A stretch of 64,000 nt of DNA from Lichenicoccus sp964247695 (GTDB taxonomy: Bacteria; Pseudomonadota; Alphaproteobacteria; Acetobacterales; Acetobacteraceae): contig CAXTVI010000012.1 of the NCBI GenBank assembly GCA_964247695.1, forward strand, positions 1 through 64,000. The letters are read 5' to 3'. Shown here one piece after another: positions 9,922-17,279 of this stretch. The position numbers and the translations under genes are program-made. Every line of letters begins with the position of its first letter. Positions within the stretch are counted from its first letter, which is position 1. Under the pieces are notes generated by a model that worked only from the letters and a program-made list of their open reading frames with translations, did no database searches and had not been told where the DNA came from.

Positions 9922-11880
9922 ATGATCGCCGCGTCCTCCATGTTTGCCGTGGCCGTGTTCGCGCCATTGTTCGGCGCGATCATCGCGGGCCTTTTCGGAG
10001 CCGGCCTGTTCGGGCCGAGCATCGGCGATCGCGGTGCCAGGGCGGTCAGCATCGCGTGCATGGTGCTGGCGACCCTCTGCGGCCTTGGCGCATTGGCCGG
10101 CGCTCTGACGCAGGGCTCGCCGACGCTGGCGGTGCCGGTGTCCGACTGGATCCAGGCCGGCGGCTTCCGCGCGGCCTGGACGCTGCGCTTCGACATGCTG
10201 TCGGTCGAGATGGTGGCGATGGTCACCCTGGTCTCGACGCTGATCCACATCTACAGCGTCGGCTACATGAGCCACGAGTCCAACCCGGTTTCGCGCTTCT
10301 TCGCCTACCTGTCGCTGTTCACCTTCGCCATGCTGATGCTGGTGAGTTCTGACAACCTGATCCAGCTGTTCTTCGGCTGGGAAGGCGTCGGCCTCGCGAG
10401 CTACCTGCTCATCGGCTACTGGTACGACCGGCCGAGCGCCAATGCGGCGGCGATCAAGGCCTTCGTGGTCAATCGCGTCGCCGACCTGTTCTTCATGGTC
10501 GGCATCGCGCTGCTGTTCACGCAGTTCGGCACGGTCAGCTACGACAATATCTTTGCGCTGATCCCCGACCACCAGCAGGCGATGTACCACCTGTTCGGCA
10601 CCGACATGCGAGCCTACGAGGTGATCGGCGTGCTGCTGTTCATCGGCGCGATGGGCAAGTCGGCGCAGCTGTTCTTCCATACCTGGCTTCCGGACGCGAT
10701 GGAGGGCCCGACGCCGGTCTCGGCGCTGATCCATGCGGCCACCATGGTGACCGCCGGCGTGTTCCTGCTGGCACGCATGTCGCCGCTGATGGAGTACGCA
10801 CCGGTCACCAAGGACCTGGTGGTGCTGATCGGCGCCTCGACCTGCTTCTTCGCCGCCACCGTCGGGCTGGTGCAGCCGGACATCAAGCGCACCATCGCGT
10901 ACTCGACCTGCTCGCAGCTCGGCTACATGTTCATGGCCTGCGGCGTCGGGGTGTACCAGGCCGGCATGTTCCACCTGACCACGCACGCCTTCTTCAAGGC
11001 GCTGCTGTTCCTCGCCGCCGGCTCGGTGATCCACGCCCTGCACGACGAGCAGGACATGCGCCGCATGGGCGGCCTGGCCCGCAAGCTGCCGGTAACCTGC
11101 GTGGTGATGTGGATCGGCTCGCTGGCGCTGGCCGGTATCCCGCCTTTCTCCGGCTGGTGGTCGAAGGATGCGATCATCGACGCGACCTTCATCGCGGGCA
11201 CCGGGTCGGGCTATTATGGCTGGGTTCTGGGCTCGGTGACCGCGTTCCTGACCGCGCTCTACAGCGGGCGGCTGCTGTTCCTGGTGTTCCACAGCCGCGC
11301 ACGCGATACGCACCTGCAGGAGCAGGCGCATGAGAGCGGCCCGGTGATCCTGGCGCCGCTGGTGGTACTGGCGGTCGGCGCCGCGTTCGCGGGGGCCGCT
11401 TTCGCGCCTTGGTTCATCGGCAGCCGGCAGGCCGGCTTCTGGAACGGCTCGATCACCACGGCGCCGACCAACGCCGTCCTGGCTTCGCTCGAGCAGGTGC
11501 CGGTGCTGATCACGCTGGTGCCGACCATCCTGGCGCTGCTCGGGGCTGGTGTGTCGTACTACGCCTACATGGTTCGCCCCGAACTGCCGGCGACCCTGGC
11601 TGCGCGCTATGCCGGACTGTACCGGTTCCTGCTCAACAAGTGGTATTTCGATGAGCTGTATGACCGCATCTTCGTACGACCGTATGAGGCCATTGCGCGG
11701 CTGTTCTGGCATGTCGGCGAGGAGGACCTCGCCGAGGGCGTGCCAAACGGGATCGGCCGGCTGACCGCCGGCGGGTCCGTACAGCTGGTGCGCGTCCAGA
11801 CCGGGTCGATCGCCGTCTATGCCTTCACCATGCTGATCGGGCTGGTCGTGCTGATCTCGACGTTCCTGGTATTTCGCTGA
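9922..11880 (+). CDS. nuoL: NADH-quinone oxidoreductase subunit L
   Basis: The distal antiporter-like proton-pumping subunit (652 aa), with about 14-16 transmembrane segments and a C-terminal lateral helix. Signature blocks include LIQLFFGWEGVGLASYLLIG (about 145-164), FHTWLPDAMEGPTPVSALIHAATMVTAGVFL near 253 (conserved Lys/His region) and TTHAFFKALLFLAAGSVIHA around 353. The C-terminus ends ISTFLVFR, a normal ending. The stop is part of a TGATG junction. The gene that should follow, nuoM, is not there. Confidence 0.96.
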   Translation: MIAASSMFAVAVFAPLFGAIIAGLFGAGLFGPSIGDRGARAVSIACMVLATLCGLGALAGALTQGSPTLAVPVSDWIQAGGFRAAWTLRFDMLSVEMVAMVTLVSTLIHIYSVGYMSHESNPVSRFFAYLSLFTFAMLMLVSSDNLIQLFFGWEGVGLASYLLIGYWYDRPSANAAAIKAFVVNRVADLFFMVGIALLFTQFGTVSYDNIFALIPDHQQAMYHLFGTDMRAYEVIGVLLFIGAMGKSAQLFFHTWLPDAMEGPTPVSALIHAATMVTAGVFLLARMSPLMEYAPVTKDLVVLIGASTCFFAATVGLVQPDIKRTIAYSTCSQLGYMFMACGVGVYQAGMFHLTTHAFFKALLFLAAGSVIHALHDEQDMRRMGGLARKLPVTCVVMWIGSLALAGIPPFSGWWSKDAIIDATFIAGTGSGYYGWVLGSVTAFLTALYSGRLLFLVFHSRARDTHLQEQAHESGPVILAPLVVLAVGAAFAGAAFAPWFIGSRQAGFWNGSITTAPTNAVLASLEQVPVLITLVPTILALLGAGVSYYAYMVRPELPATLAARYAGLYRFLLNKWYFDELYDRIFVRPYEAIARLFWHVGEEDLAEGVPNGIGRLTAGGSVQLVRVQTGSIAVYAFTMLIGLVVLISTFLVFR

Positions 11881-11903
11881 TGCTTGGCCTGGTGTTGCGC
11901 TGA
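11880..11903 (+). other. Eight-codon frame at the position of the missing nuoM
   Basis: Between nuoL and nuoN there is only ATG CTT GGC CTG GTG TTG CGC TGA (MLGLVLR). Its ATG shares the A of the nuoL stop (TGATG), and its TGA overlaps the nuoN ATG in the same TGATG form. Complex I operons with this order normally carry nuoM (about 500 codons) exactly here. Two readings fit: (a) a remnant of nuoM with start and stop kept and everything between deleted; (b) a decayed 23-bp tandem copy of the nuoL end, since CCTGGTATTTCGCTGATG and CCTGGTGTTGCGCTGATG match at 16 of 18 positions. An assembly error cannot be excluded. Confidence 0.5.
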
Positions 11904-13324
11904 TGAACTGGACACTCGCCCTGCCGGAGATCGTGCTGTCGGTCTCCGGGCTCGCGATCCTGGTGCTCGGCGTGCTGCAGCGCCGTGACGCGACACAGCT
12001 CTGCTCGTTGCTGACTCTGGGCGCCTTCGTGGTGACCGCTTTCCTGGTGCTCGCCGCCCCGGACGGCATCGGCTACAATTCGGTGTTCGTCGGCGACAAC
12101 TTCGCGCGCTACATGAAGATCCTCAGCCTGATCGGGGCAGCGCTCAGCCTGATCCTGTCGATGGACTACAACCGGCGCGAGGGCATCGGGCGCTTCGAGT
12201 TCCCGGTGCTGCTGCTGTTCTCGACCGTCGGCACCATGGTGATGGCGTCGAGCGAGAACCTGATGACGCTCTATATCGGGCTCGAGCTGCAGTCGCTGGC
12301 GATCTACATCCTGTGTGCGTTCGACCGCGACCGGCTCGGCTCCGCCGAGGCCGGCCTCAAGTATTTCGTGCTCGGATCGCTGGCCTCGGGGCTGCTGCTG
12401 TACGGCGTCTCGCTGGTCTTCGGGTTTGCCGGCACAATGGAATATCGCGGGCTGCAGACGGCGCTGTCCGCGTCGGCCGAGATCCCGACCGGACTGGTGA
12501 TCGGCATCGTCTTCATCATCGTGGGGCTGGCCTTCAAGGTCTCCGCGGTGCCGTTCCACATGTGGACGCCGGACGTCTATCAGGGCGCGCCGCCGCCGGT
12601 GACGTCCTTCATGGCGGGTGCGCCCAAGATCGCCGCCTTCGCACTGCTGCTGCGGGTGATGGCGGGTCCGTTCGGCACCGTCTCGCACCAGTGGCAGCTG
12701 CTGATCGAGCTGATCTCGATGGCGTCGATGCTGTTCGGAGCGCTTGCCGCCATCCCGCAGACCAGCATCAAGCGGCTGATGGCATATTCCTCGATCGGTC
12801 ACATGGGCTACGCCCTGATGGGTCTCGCCGCCGCGACGCCCGCCGGCATGCGCGGCACGCTGATCTATCTCGCGGTCTACCTGTTCATGAATGCCGGCAG
12901 CTTCGCGGTGATCGTTGCCATGCGCCGGCGGGGCCGGTCAGTCGAGCGTATCGCCGACCTCGCCGGGCTGGGCCGCACCGACCCGGGCCTGGCACTCGCG
13001 ATGGCGATCTTCATGTTCAGCATGATCGGGGTGCCGCCGTTGTCCGGGTTCTTCGGCAAGCTGCTGGTGTTCAGCGCGGCGCTGCAGGCCGGGCTGCCGG
13101 TGCTGGTGGTGGTCGGCATCGTGTCCAGCGTGATCGGCGCGTACTACTACCTGCGCGTGGTCAAGGTGATGTATTTCGACGTTGCCGCGGTCGCGTTCGA
13201 TCGTCCCGCCAGGTCGGTGGCCCTGGTGTCCGCCGGCATGGGGCTGGTCACCGGCCTGTTCATCCTGGTGCTGGGCCCGGTCAGCAGCGCGGCCCAGGCC
13301 GCGGCCAGCGTGCTGTTCAGGTGA
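11903..13324 (+). CDS. nuoN: NADH-quinone oxidoreductase subunit N
   Basis: Antiporter-like proton-pumping subunit (473 aa, about 13-14 transmembrane segments), next to NuoK in the membrane arm. It is identified as NuoN rather than NuoM by its acidic start LPEIVLSVSGL and the block YILCAFDRDRLGSAEAGLKYFVLGSLASG (residues about 134-162). FHMWTPDVYQGAPPPVTSFM at about 215-234 is also typical. The ATG overlaps the preceding 8-codon frame, and the stop lies inside the birA GTG start (GTGA at 13321-13324). Confidence 0.96.
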   Translation: MNWTLALPEIVLSVSGLAILVLGVLQRRDATQLCSLLTLGAFVVTAFLVLAAPDGIGYNSVFVGDNFARYMKILSLIGAALSLILSMDYNRREGIGRFEFPVLLLFSTVGTMVMASSENLMTLYIGLELQSLAIYILCAFDRDRLGSAEAGLKYFVLGSLASGLLLYGVSLVFGFAGTMEYRGLQTALSASAEIPTGLVIGIVFIIVGLAFKVSAVPFHMWTPDVYQGAPPPVTSFMAGAPKIAAFALLLRVMAGPFGTVSHQWQLLIELISMASMLFGALAAIPQTSIKRLMAYSSIGHMGYALMGLAAATPAGMRGTLIYLAVYLFMNAGSFAVIVAMRRRGRSVERIADLAGLGRTDPGLALAMAIFMFSMIGVPPLSGFFGKLLVFSAALQAGLPVLVVVGIVSSVIGAYYYLRVVKVMYFDVAAVAFDRPARSVALVSAGMGLVTGLFILVLGPVSSAAQAAASVLFR

Positions 13325-14064
13325 CCGGGGTATCCTGGCGCCTGCAGGTCCACGAGACGCTCGCCTCCACCTCGGATTTCTGCATCGAGCGCGCGCTGGC
13401 CGGTGAGCCGGCGGGACTGGCGGTCCTGGCGCAGACACAGACACGCGGACGGGGCACGCGCGGCCGGAGCTGGATGTCGGCCGAGGGTGCGCTGGCGTTC
13501 TCCGTGCTCCTGCGGCCCGGCGCGGGCGAGGGCGGCCTTGCCTCGGTCTGGCCGTTCGTCGCGGCGGTGGCCTTGCACGACGCCTTCGCGTTGACCCCGC
13601 AGCACGGCCGGTCGCTGCGGCTCAAATGGCCGAACGACATCATGCTCGAGGAGCGCAAGCTCGCCGGCATCCTGATCGAGCGCGCTCCGCCCGCGCAGGG
13701 CGATGCCGGATGGCTGGTGCTGGGGTTCGGCGCCAACCTGGGCCGCGCCCCCGCTGTCGCCGATCGGCCGACCGCCTGCTTGGCTGAACTGGGCGCGGTG
13801 CCGGACGCATCCGCGATCGCCGATCGCCTGCTGGCGGCGCTCACGGTGCGCCTTGGCGATCTGGAGACGACAGGCTTCGAGGCCGTCCGGCAGGCCTGGC
13901 TGGCGCGCGCCCATCCGGCCGGCACGCCACTTTCGGTGCAGACGCCAGCCGGCGAGACCGTGGGATGCTTTTCCTCGATTGCCGAGGATGGCACCCTGCT
14001 GCTGCGCGTCGGCGGTTCCATCACCCGTGTCTCGGGTGGAGCCGTCGTCCTGGCCCGCCGATGA
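13321..14064 (+). CDS. birA: Biotin--[acetyl-CoA carboxylase] ligase
   Basis: Biotin protein ligase (247 aa) that makes biotinyl-AMP and attaches biotin to the carboxyl carrier protein. The biotin/AMP loop TRGRGTRGRSWMS is near residues 41-53, and KWPNDIMLEERKLAGILIE lies around 103-121. It lacks the N-terminal winged-helix domain of E. coli BirA, so it is a catalytic-only ligase and not a repressor. The start is GTG at 13321, overlapping the nuoN stop; this frame stays open far upstream only as a shadow of nuoN. Position after nuoN and before coaX is a standard alphaproteobacterial arrangement. Confidence 0.93.
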   Translation: MTGVSWRLQVHETLASTSDFCIERALAGEPAGLAVLAQTQTRGRGTRGRSWMSAEGALAFSVLLRPGAGEGGLASVWPFVAAVALHDAFALTPQHGRSLRLKWPNDIMLEERKLAGILIERAPPAQGDAGWLVLGFGANLGRAPAVADRPTACLAELGAVPDASAIADRLLAALTVRLGDLETTGFEAVRQAWLARAHPAGTPLSVQTPAGETVGCFSSIAEDGTLLLRVGGSITRVSGGAVVLARR

Positions 14065-14128
14065 TGACCGGCGCGGAGCCACAGGGAGCGGCCGGGCCTG
14101 CTCCGGATGGCCGGGGAGCCTGAGACCG

Positions 14129-14932
14129 ATGCTGCTTGTCGTCGATGCCGGCAACACCAATATCGTGTTTGCCCTGCATGACGGAACCGAGTGGCGCGGC
14201 ATCTGGCGCATCGGCACCGAGACCGGGCGAACGTCCGACGAATATGCGGTCTGGCTGCTGGCGTTGCTGGGTCATTCCGGCCTCGACCGCACGATGGTCG
14301 ACCGCGCGGTGATCGGCACCGTGGTGCCCGCCGCGCTCTATCACCTGCGCCGCCTGTGCCGGGACTGGTTCGATGTCGAGCCGCTGATCGCCTCCGCCCG
14401 GCTCGACTGGGGCTTCGAGATCCGCATGGACAACCCGGCCGAGGTCGGGGTTGACCGGCTGGTGAACGGACTGGCCGGCCACCAGCGCTACGGCGGCCCG
14501 TTGCTGGTGATCGATTTCGGCACCGCCACCACGTTTGATGTGGTGGACCAGGATGGGTGCTATATTGGTGGCGTCATTGCACCCGGGATCAGCCTCTCGG
14601 TCGAAGCCCTCCATCAGGCGGCAGCAAGGCTGCCGCGTATCGGCATCGGCCGCTCGCAGGGGCCGGTGATCGGGACCAACACGATCGCAGCCATGCGATC
14701 CGGGATTTTCTGGGGCTATGTCGGCCTGATCGAGGGCATCAGTTCCCGCATCATTGCCGAATTCGGTAGCCCGATGAAGGTGGTTGCGACCGGCGGCCTT
14801 GCGCCGCTGTTCGCCGAAGGCACCACGGTCATCGAGCGGATCGACTCCGAACTCACCTTGGACGGGCTGCGCCTGCTCGCCGCCCGCAACCCGCAACCCG
14901 CGCATGCTGCTGATAAAACCTCGAACGATTGA
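14129..14932 (+). CDS. coaX: Type III pantothenate kinase
   Basis: CoaX-type kinase (267 aa) phosphorylating pantothenate, the first step of CoA synthesis. The ASKHA-fold phosphate-binding loop LVVDAGNTNIVFALHDG lies at residues 3-19, and the second ATP-binding block DFGTATTFDVV is at about 130-140. The EVGVDRLVNGLAG stretch binds pantothenate. The ATG at 14129 puts the phosphate loop at the N-terminus, as in all homologues; in-frame upstream ATGs overlap birA. A 64-bp spacer separates it from birA, and rnj follows after 9 bp. Confidence 0.95.
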   Translation: MLLVVDAGNTNIVFALHDGTEWRGIWRIGTETGRTSDEYAVWLLALLGHSGLDRTMVDRAVIGTVVPAALYHLRRLCRDWFDVEPLIASARLDWGFEIRMDNPAEVGVDRLVNGLAGHQRYGGPLLVIDFGTATTFDVVDQDGCYIGGVIAPGISLSVEALHQAAARLPRIGIGRSQGPVIGTNTIAAMRSGIFWGYVGLIEGISSRIIAEFGSPMKVVATGGLAPLFAEGTTVIERIDSELTLDGLRLLAARNPQPAHAADKTSND

Positions 14933-14941
14933 AGGCGAATT

Positions 14942-16588
14942 ATGGATGTGTTGAACGGCGACCTGGCCTTCCTGCCCCTGGGCGGGACGGGCGAGATCGG
15001 CATGAACCTGAACCTGTACCGGTGCGACGGAGCCTGGCTCGCGGTCGATTGCGGCATCGGCTTCTCGGGCAACGACAGCCCGGAGGTCGATATCCTGATG
15101 CCGGATCCGAGCTTCATCGCGGAACGGCACCGCGACCTGGTCGGGCTGGTGATCACCCACGCGCACGAGGACCATCTCGGCGCTGTGGCGCATCTCTGGC
15201 CGCGGCTGCGCTGCCCGGTCTATGCGACGCAGTTCGCGGCCGCGGTACTGCGGCGCAAACTGGGCGAGGCGGGGCTGTTGTCGCAGGTCAAGCTGCACGT
15301 GGTGCCGGAGGGCGGCGCGTTCCGGCTCGATCCGTTCGACCTGCGGTTCATCAGCGTGACCCATTCGGTGCCGGAGGCGCAGGCACTGGTGGTCCGCACG
15401 CGGCACGGCATCGTGCTGCATACCGGCGACTGGAAGCTCGACCCGCACCCGCTGGTCGGACCGCCCACCGACCTCGAGGCGCTCGCCGAGCTGGGTCGCG
15501 AGGGCGTGCTGGCGATGGTGTGCGACAGCACCAACGCGATGGTCGAGGGCGAGAGCGGCTCGGAGTCCGACGTGCGCCGCAGCCTGACCAGCCTGATCGC
15601 GGCGATCAGCGGCCGCATCGCAGTCACCTGCTTTGCCAGCAACGTCGCCCGTGTCGAGAGCATCGCGCTCGCCGCCGAGGCGGCCGGGCGGTCGGTGGTG
15701 GTGGTGGGCCGGTCCTTGCGCAACCTCGAGGCCGCCGCGCGCGACTGCGGCTATCTCGAGCGCGTGCCGATGTTCCTATCCGAGCAGGATGCCGAGGACG
15801 TACCGGACGACAACCTGCTGATGATCGTGACCGGCAGCCAGGGCGAGCCACGCTCGGCGATGTCGCGCATCGCGCTCGACAGCCACCCGAACATCTCGCT
15901 GGGCGAGGGCGACACGGTGGTATTCTCGTCTCGCATGATCCCGGGCAACGAGCGCGCCATCATGCAGGTGCAGGACAACCTGGTGCGCCGCGGCGTGCGG
16001 GTCCTGACCGATGCCGACCACATGGTGCATGTGTCCGGACACGCGGCGCGCGACGACCTTCGCAGGCTGTACGGACTGGTGAAGCCGCGCTACGCGGTGC
16101 CGGTGCATGGCGAGTGGCGGCATCTCGCGGCGCACGCCGCACTCGCCCGTGAGGAAGGGGCGCGGCCGGTGCTGCTCGAGGATGGCGACGTGCTCAGCCT
16201 GTCCGGCAACGCCGTCGAGGTTGTCGACAGCGTTCCGGTGGCCAGGCTGGCGCTGGATGGCAATCGCGTGCTGCCGATGGAAGGCGGCGTGCTGGCGGCG
16301 CGACGCAAGATGCTGTTCAACGGCGTGGTGCTGGGCAGCGTGGTGATGGGCCAGGACGGTCGCTTCCTCGGTGCTCCCAAGGTGAGCGCGCCGGGGCTGC
16401 TCGAGCCCGACGATGCCGAGACCGTGCGGGTGACGGCGAGCTTCGCGCAGAACCTGGCTGAACTGTCGGATGCGGTGCGGGCCGACGAGGCCGGGCTGAA
16501 GGAGGCGGCGCGCAGCGCGCTGCGCCGCGCGCTCGGACGCAAGCTGCAGAAGCGTCCGATGGTGGACGTGCATCTCCTGCGCGTCTGA
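14942..16588 (+). CDS. rnj: Ribonuclease J
   Basis: Metallo-beta-lactamase/beta-CASP ribonuclease (548 aa) with 5'-3' exo- and endonuclease activity in RNA maturation and decay. The zinc motif THAHEDHLG gives His73, His75, Asp77 and His78. Later metal ligands occur in VTHSVPEA, LHTGDWKLD and HVSGHAARDDL. The beta-CASP blocks CFASNVARVESI and GSQGEPRSAMSRIA are intact. The C-terminal domain is short. The gene sits in the usual place downstream of coaX and six bases before the DUF1467 gene. Confidence 0.94.
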   Translation: MDVLNGDLAFLPLGGTGEIGMNLNLYRCDGAWLAVDCGIGFSGNDSPEVDILMPDPSFIAERHRDLVGLVITHAHEDHLGAVAHLWPRLRCPVYATQFAAAVLRRKLGEAGLLSQVKLHVVPEGGAFRLDPFDLRFISVTHSVPEAQALVVRTRHGIVLHTGDWKLDPHPLVGPPTDLEALAELGREGVLAMVCDSTNAMVEGESGSESDVRRSLTSLIAAISGRIAVTCFASNVARVESIALAAEAAGRSVVVVGRSLRNLEAAARDCGYLERVPMFLSEQDAEDVPDDNLLMIVTGSQGEPRSAMSRIALDSHPNISLGEGDTVVFSSRMIPGNERAIMQVQDNLVRRGVRVLTDADHMVHVSGHAARDDLRRLYGLVKPRYAVPVHGEWRHLAAHAALAREEGARPVLLEDGDVLSLSGNAVEVVDSVPVARLALDGNRVLPMEGGVLAARRKMLFNGVVLGSVVMGQDGRFLGAPKVSAPGLLEPDDAETVRVTASFAQNLAELSDAVRADEAGLKEAARSALRRALGRKLQKRPMVDVHLLRV

Positions 16589-16594
16589 CTCCGG

Positions 16595-16852
16595 ATGGGC
16601 TGGTTCACCGGGATCATCCTGTTCGTGCTGATCTGGTGGACCGCCCTGTTCGCGGTGCTGCCACTGGGTCAGCAGGTCAGGCCCGAAGCGGACGAAGTGT
16701 CCGGCGTGCGTGGGTTGCCGAGCAGGCCGCGGATCGGCCGCGTCGTCCTGATCACTACGCTGGTTTCCGCAGCGTTGTGGGTTGGCTGCGACCTGTTGAT
16801 CAGCAGTAGTTACTTATCGTTCCGGCACGGAATTCTGTCATTCGACGGCTAG
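16595..16852 (+). CDS. DUF1467 family small membrane protein
   Basis: An 85-aa protein with two transmembrane segments (about residues 4-25 and 50-72) and the family start WFTGIILFVLIWWTALFAVLP, followed by a short basic loop. Function is unknown. The family is almost always found between rnj and proS or near mce genes in alphaproteobacteria, which matches here. It is probably the last gene of the nuo-birA-coaX-rnj run, because a strong terminator follows at 16999-17037. Confidence 0.85.
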   Translation: MGWFTGIILFVLIWWTALFAVLPLGQQVRPEADEVSGVRGLPSRPRIGRVVLITTLVSAALWVGCDLLISSSYLSFRHGILSFDG

Positions 16853-16884
16853 CGCCTGTACGCGGAATATTCGCCAATAACTTT

Positions 16885-17037
16885 CGCATGAGAGCCAGGC
16901 GTTTTCACTGGCAATCCGCAACGGCTTCCGCAATCATTAACGGCAGGACGAGGTCTCCCTCATCCTGCCGTGTGACTGGCGTTTTCTCCCTAAACTTGGC
17001 CCACGCGTATGACCAAGTCGTCGCGTGGGCTTTTTTT
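16885..17037 (+). ncRNA. Candidate structured small RNA upstream of proS
   Basis: Three hairpins lie in a 427-bp stretch without a convincing protein gene. (1) GCCAG 16894-16898 pairs with CTGGC 16908-16912. (2) A 12-bp stem with one mismatch, 16941-16952 with 16959-16970, has loop GTCTCC. (3) An intrinsic terminator lies at 16999-17037. The motif TCTCCCT occurs twice, once in the loop/stem of hairpin 2 (16954-16960) and once in the single-stranded linker (16985-16991). It is complementary to Shine-Dalgarno sequences such as AGGGAGA before nuoA. C-rich exposed loops followed by a terminator recall the trans-acting alphaproteobacterial sRNAs with anti-SD loops, but I cannot assign a family. 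The 5' end and promoter are not certain; alternatively this is the 3' UTR of the DUF1467 transcript. Confidence 0.5.
16999..17037 (+). terminator. Intrinsic terminator after DUF1467 / candidate sRNA
   Basis: A perfect 9-bp GC-rich stem GCCCACGCG (16999-17007) with CGCGTGGGC (17022-17030), followed by seven T (17031-17037). An alternative pairing, ACTTGG 16994-16999 with CCAAGT 17013-17018, uses the terminator loop and could form a pseudoknot or competing structure. Confidence 0.9.
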
Positions 17038-17121
17038 ATGCAAACGCCTGCGGTTTGTCACGCCCTACAAGCCATTAAAGATGCATTCGAACAACGATTT
17101 CTGACAGCTGTTACTTGTGCA

Positions 17122-17156
17122 GTGCGGTATTGTGCGCCGCACAATTGCAGTTGCAA
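17122..17156. promoter_or_regulatory. Palindromes upstream of proS (candidate operator)
   Basis: A 17-bp perfect inverted repeat, ATTGTGCG-C-CGCACAAT (17129-17145), overlaps a second possible hairpin (GTGCGG/CCGCAC). It is followed directly by TTGCA-GT-TGCAA. These sit about 125-150 bp upstream of the proS start, between the terminator and the gene. They could be transcription-factor sites or leader structure. The remaining 17157-17279 holds no gene that I can support. Confidence 0.35.
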
Positions 17157-17279
17157 CAGTAATCAGGGCTGTGGACGTATCTCCCTGCATGAGCAGGCCC
17201 GTCCGCTCGATGGCGTTCCCCAACCAGTGATCCTGCTCTAGGGTCCGCGAAACTGCCGCCGCCCGAGGTCCGTTCGCCG

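Noticed and set aside
16888..17241. A 117-codon frame across the candidate sRNA and terminator upstream of proS.
   Set aside because: It would translate through a perfect intrinsic terminator and has no Shine-Dalgarno sequence or recognisable protein pattern.
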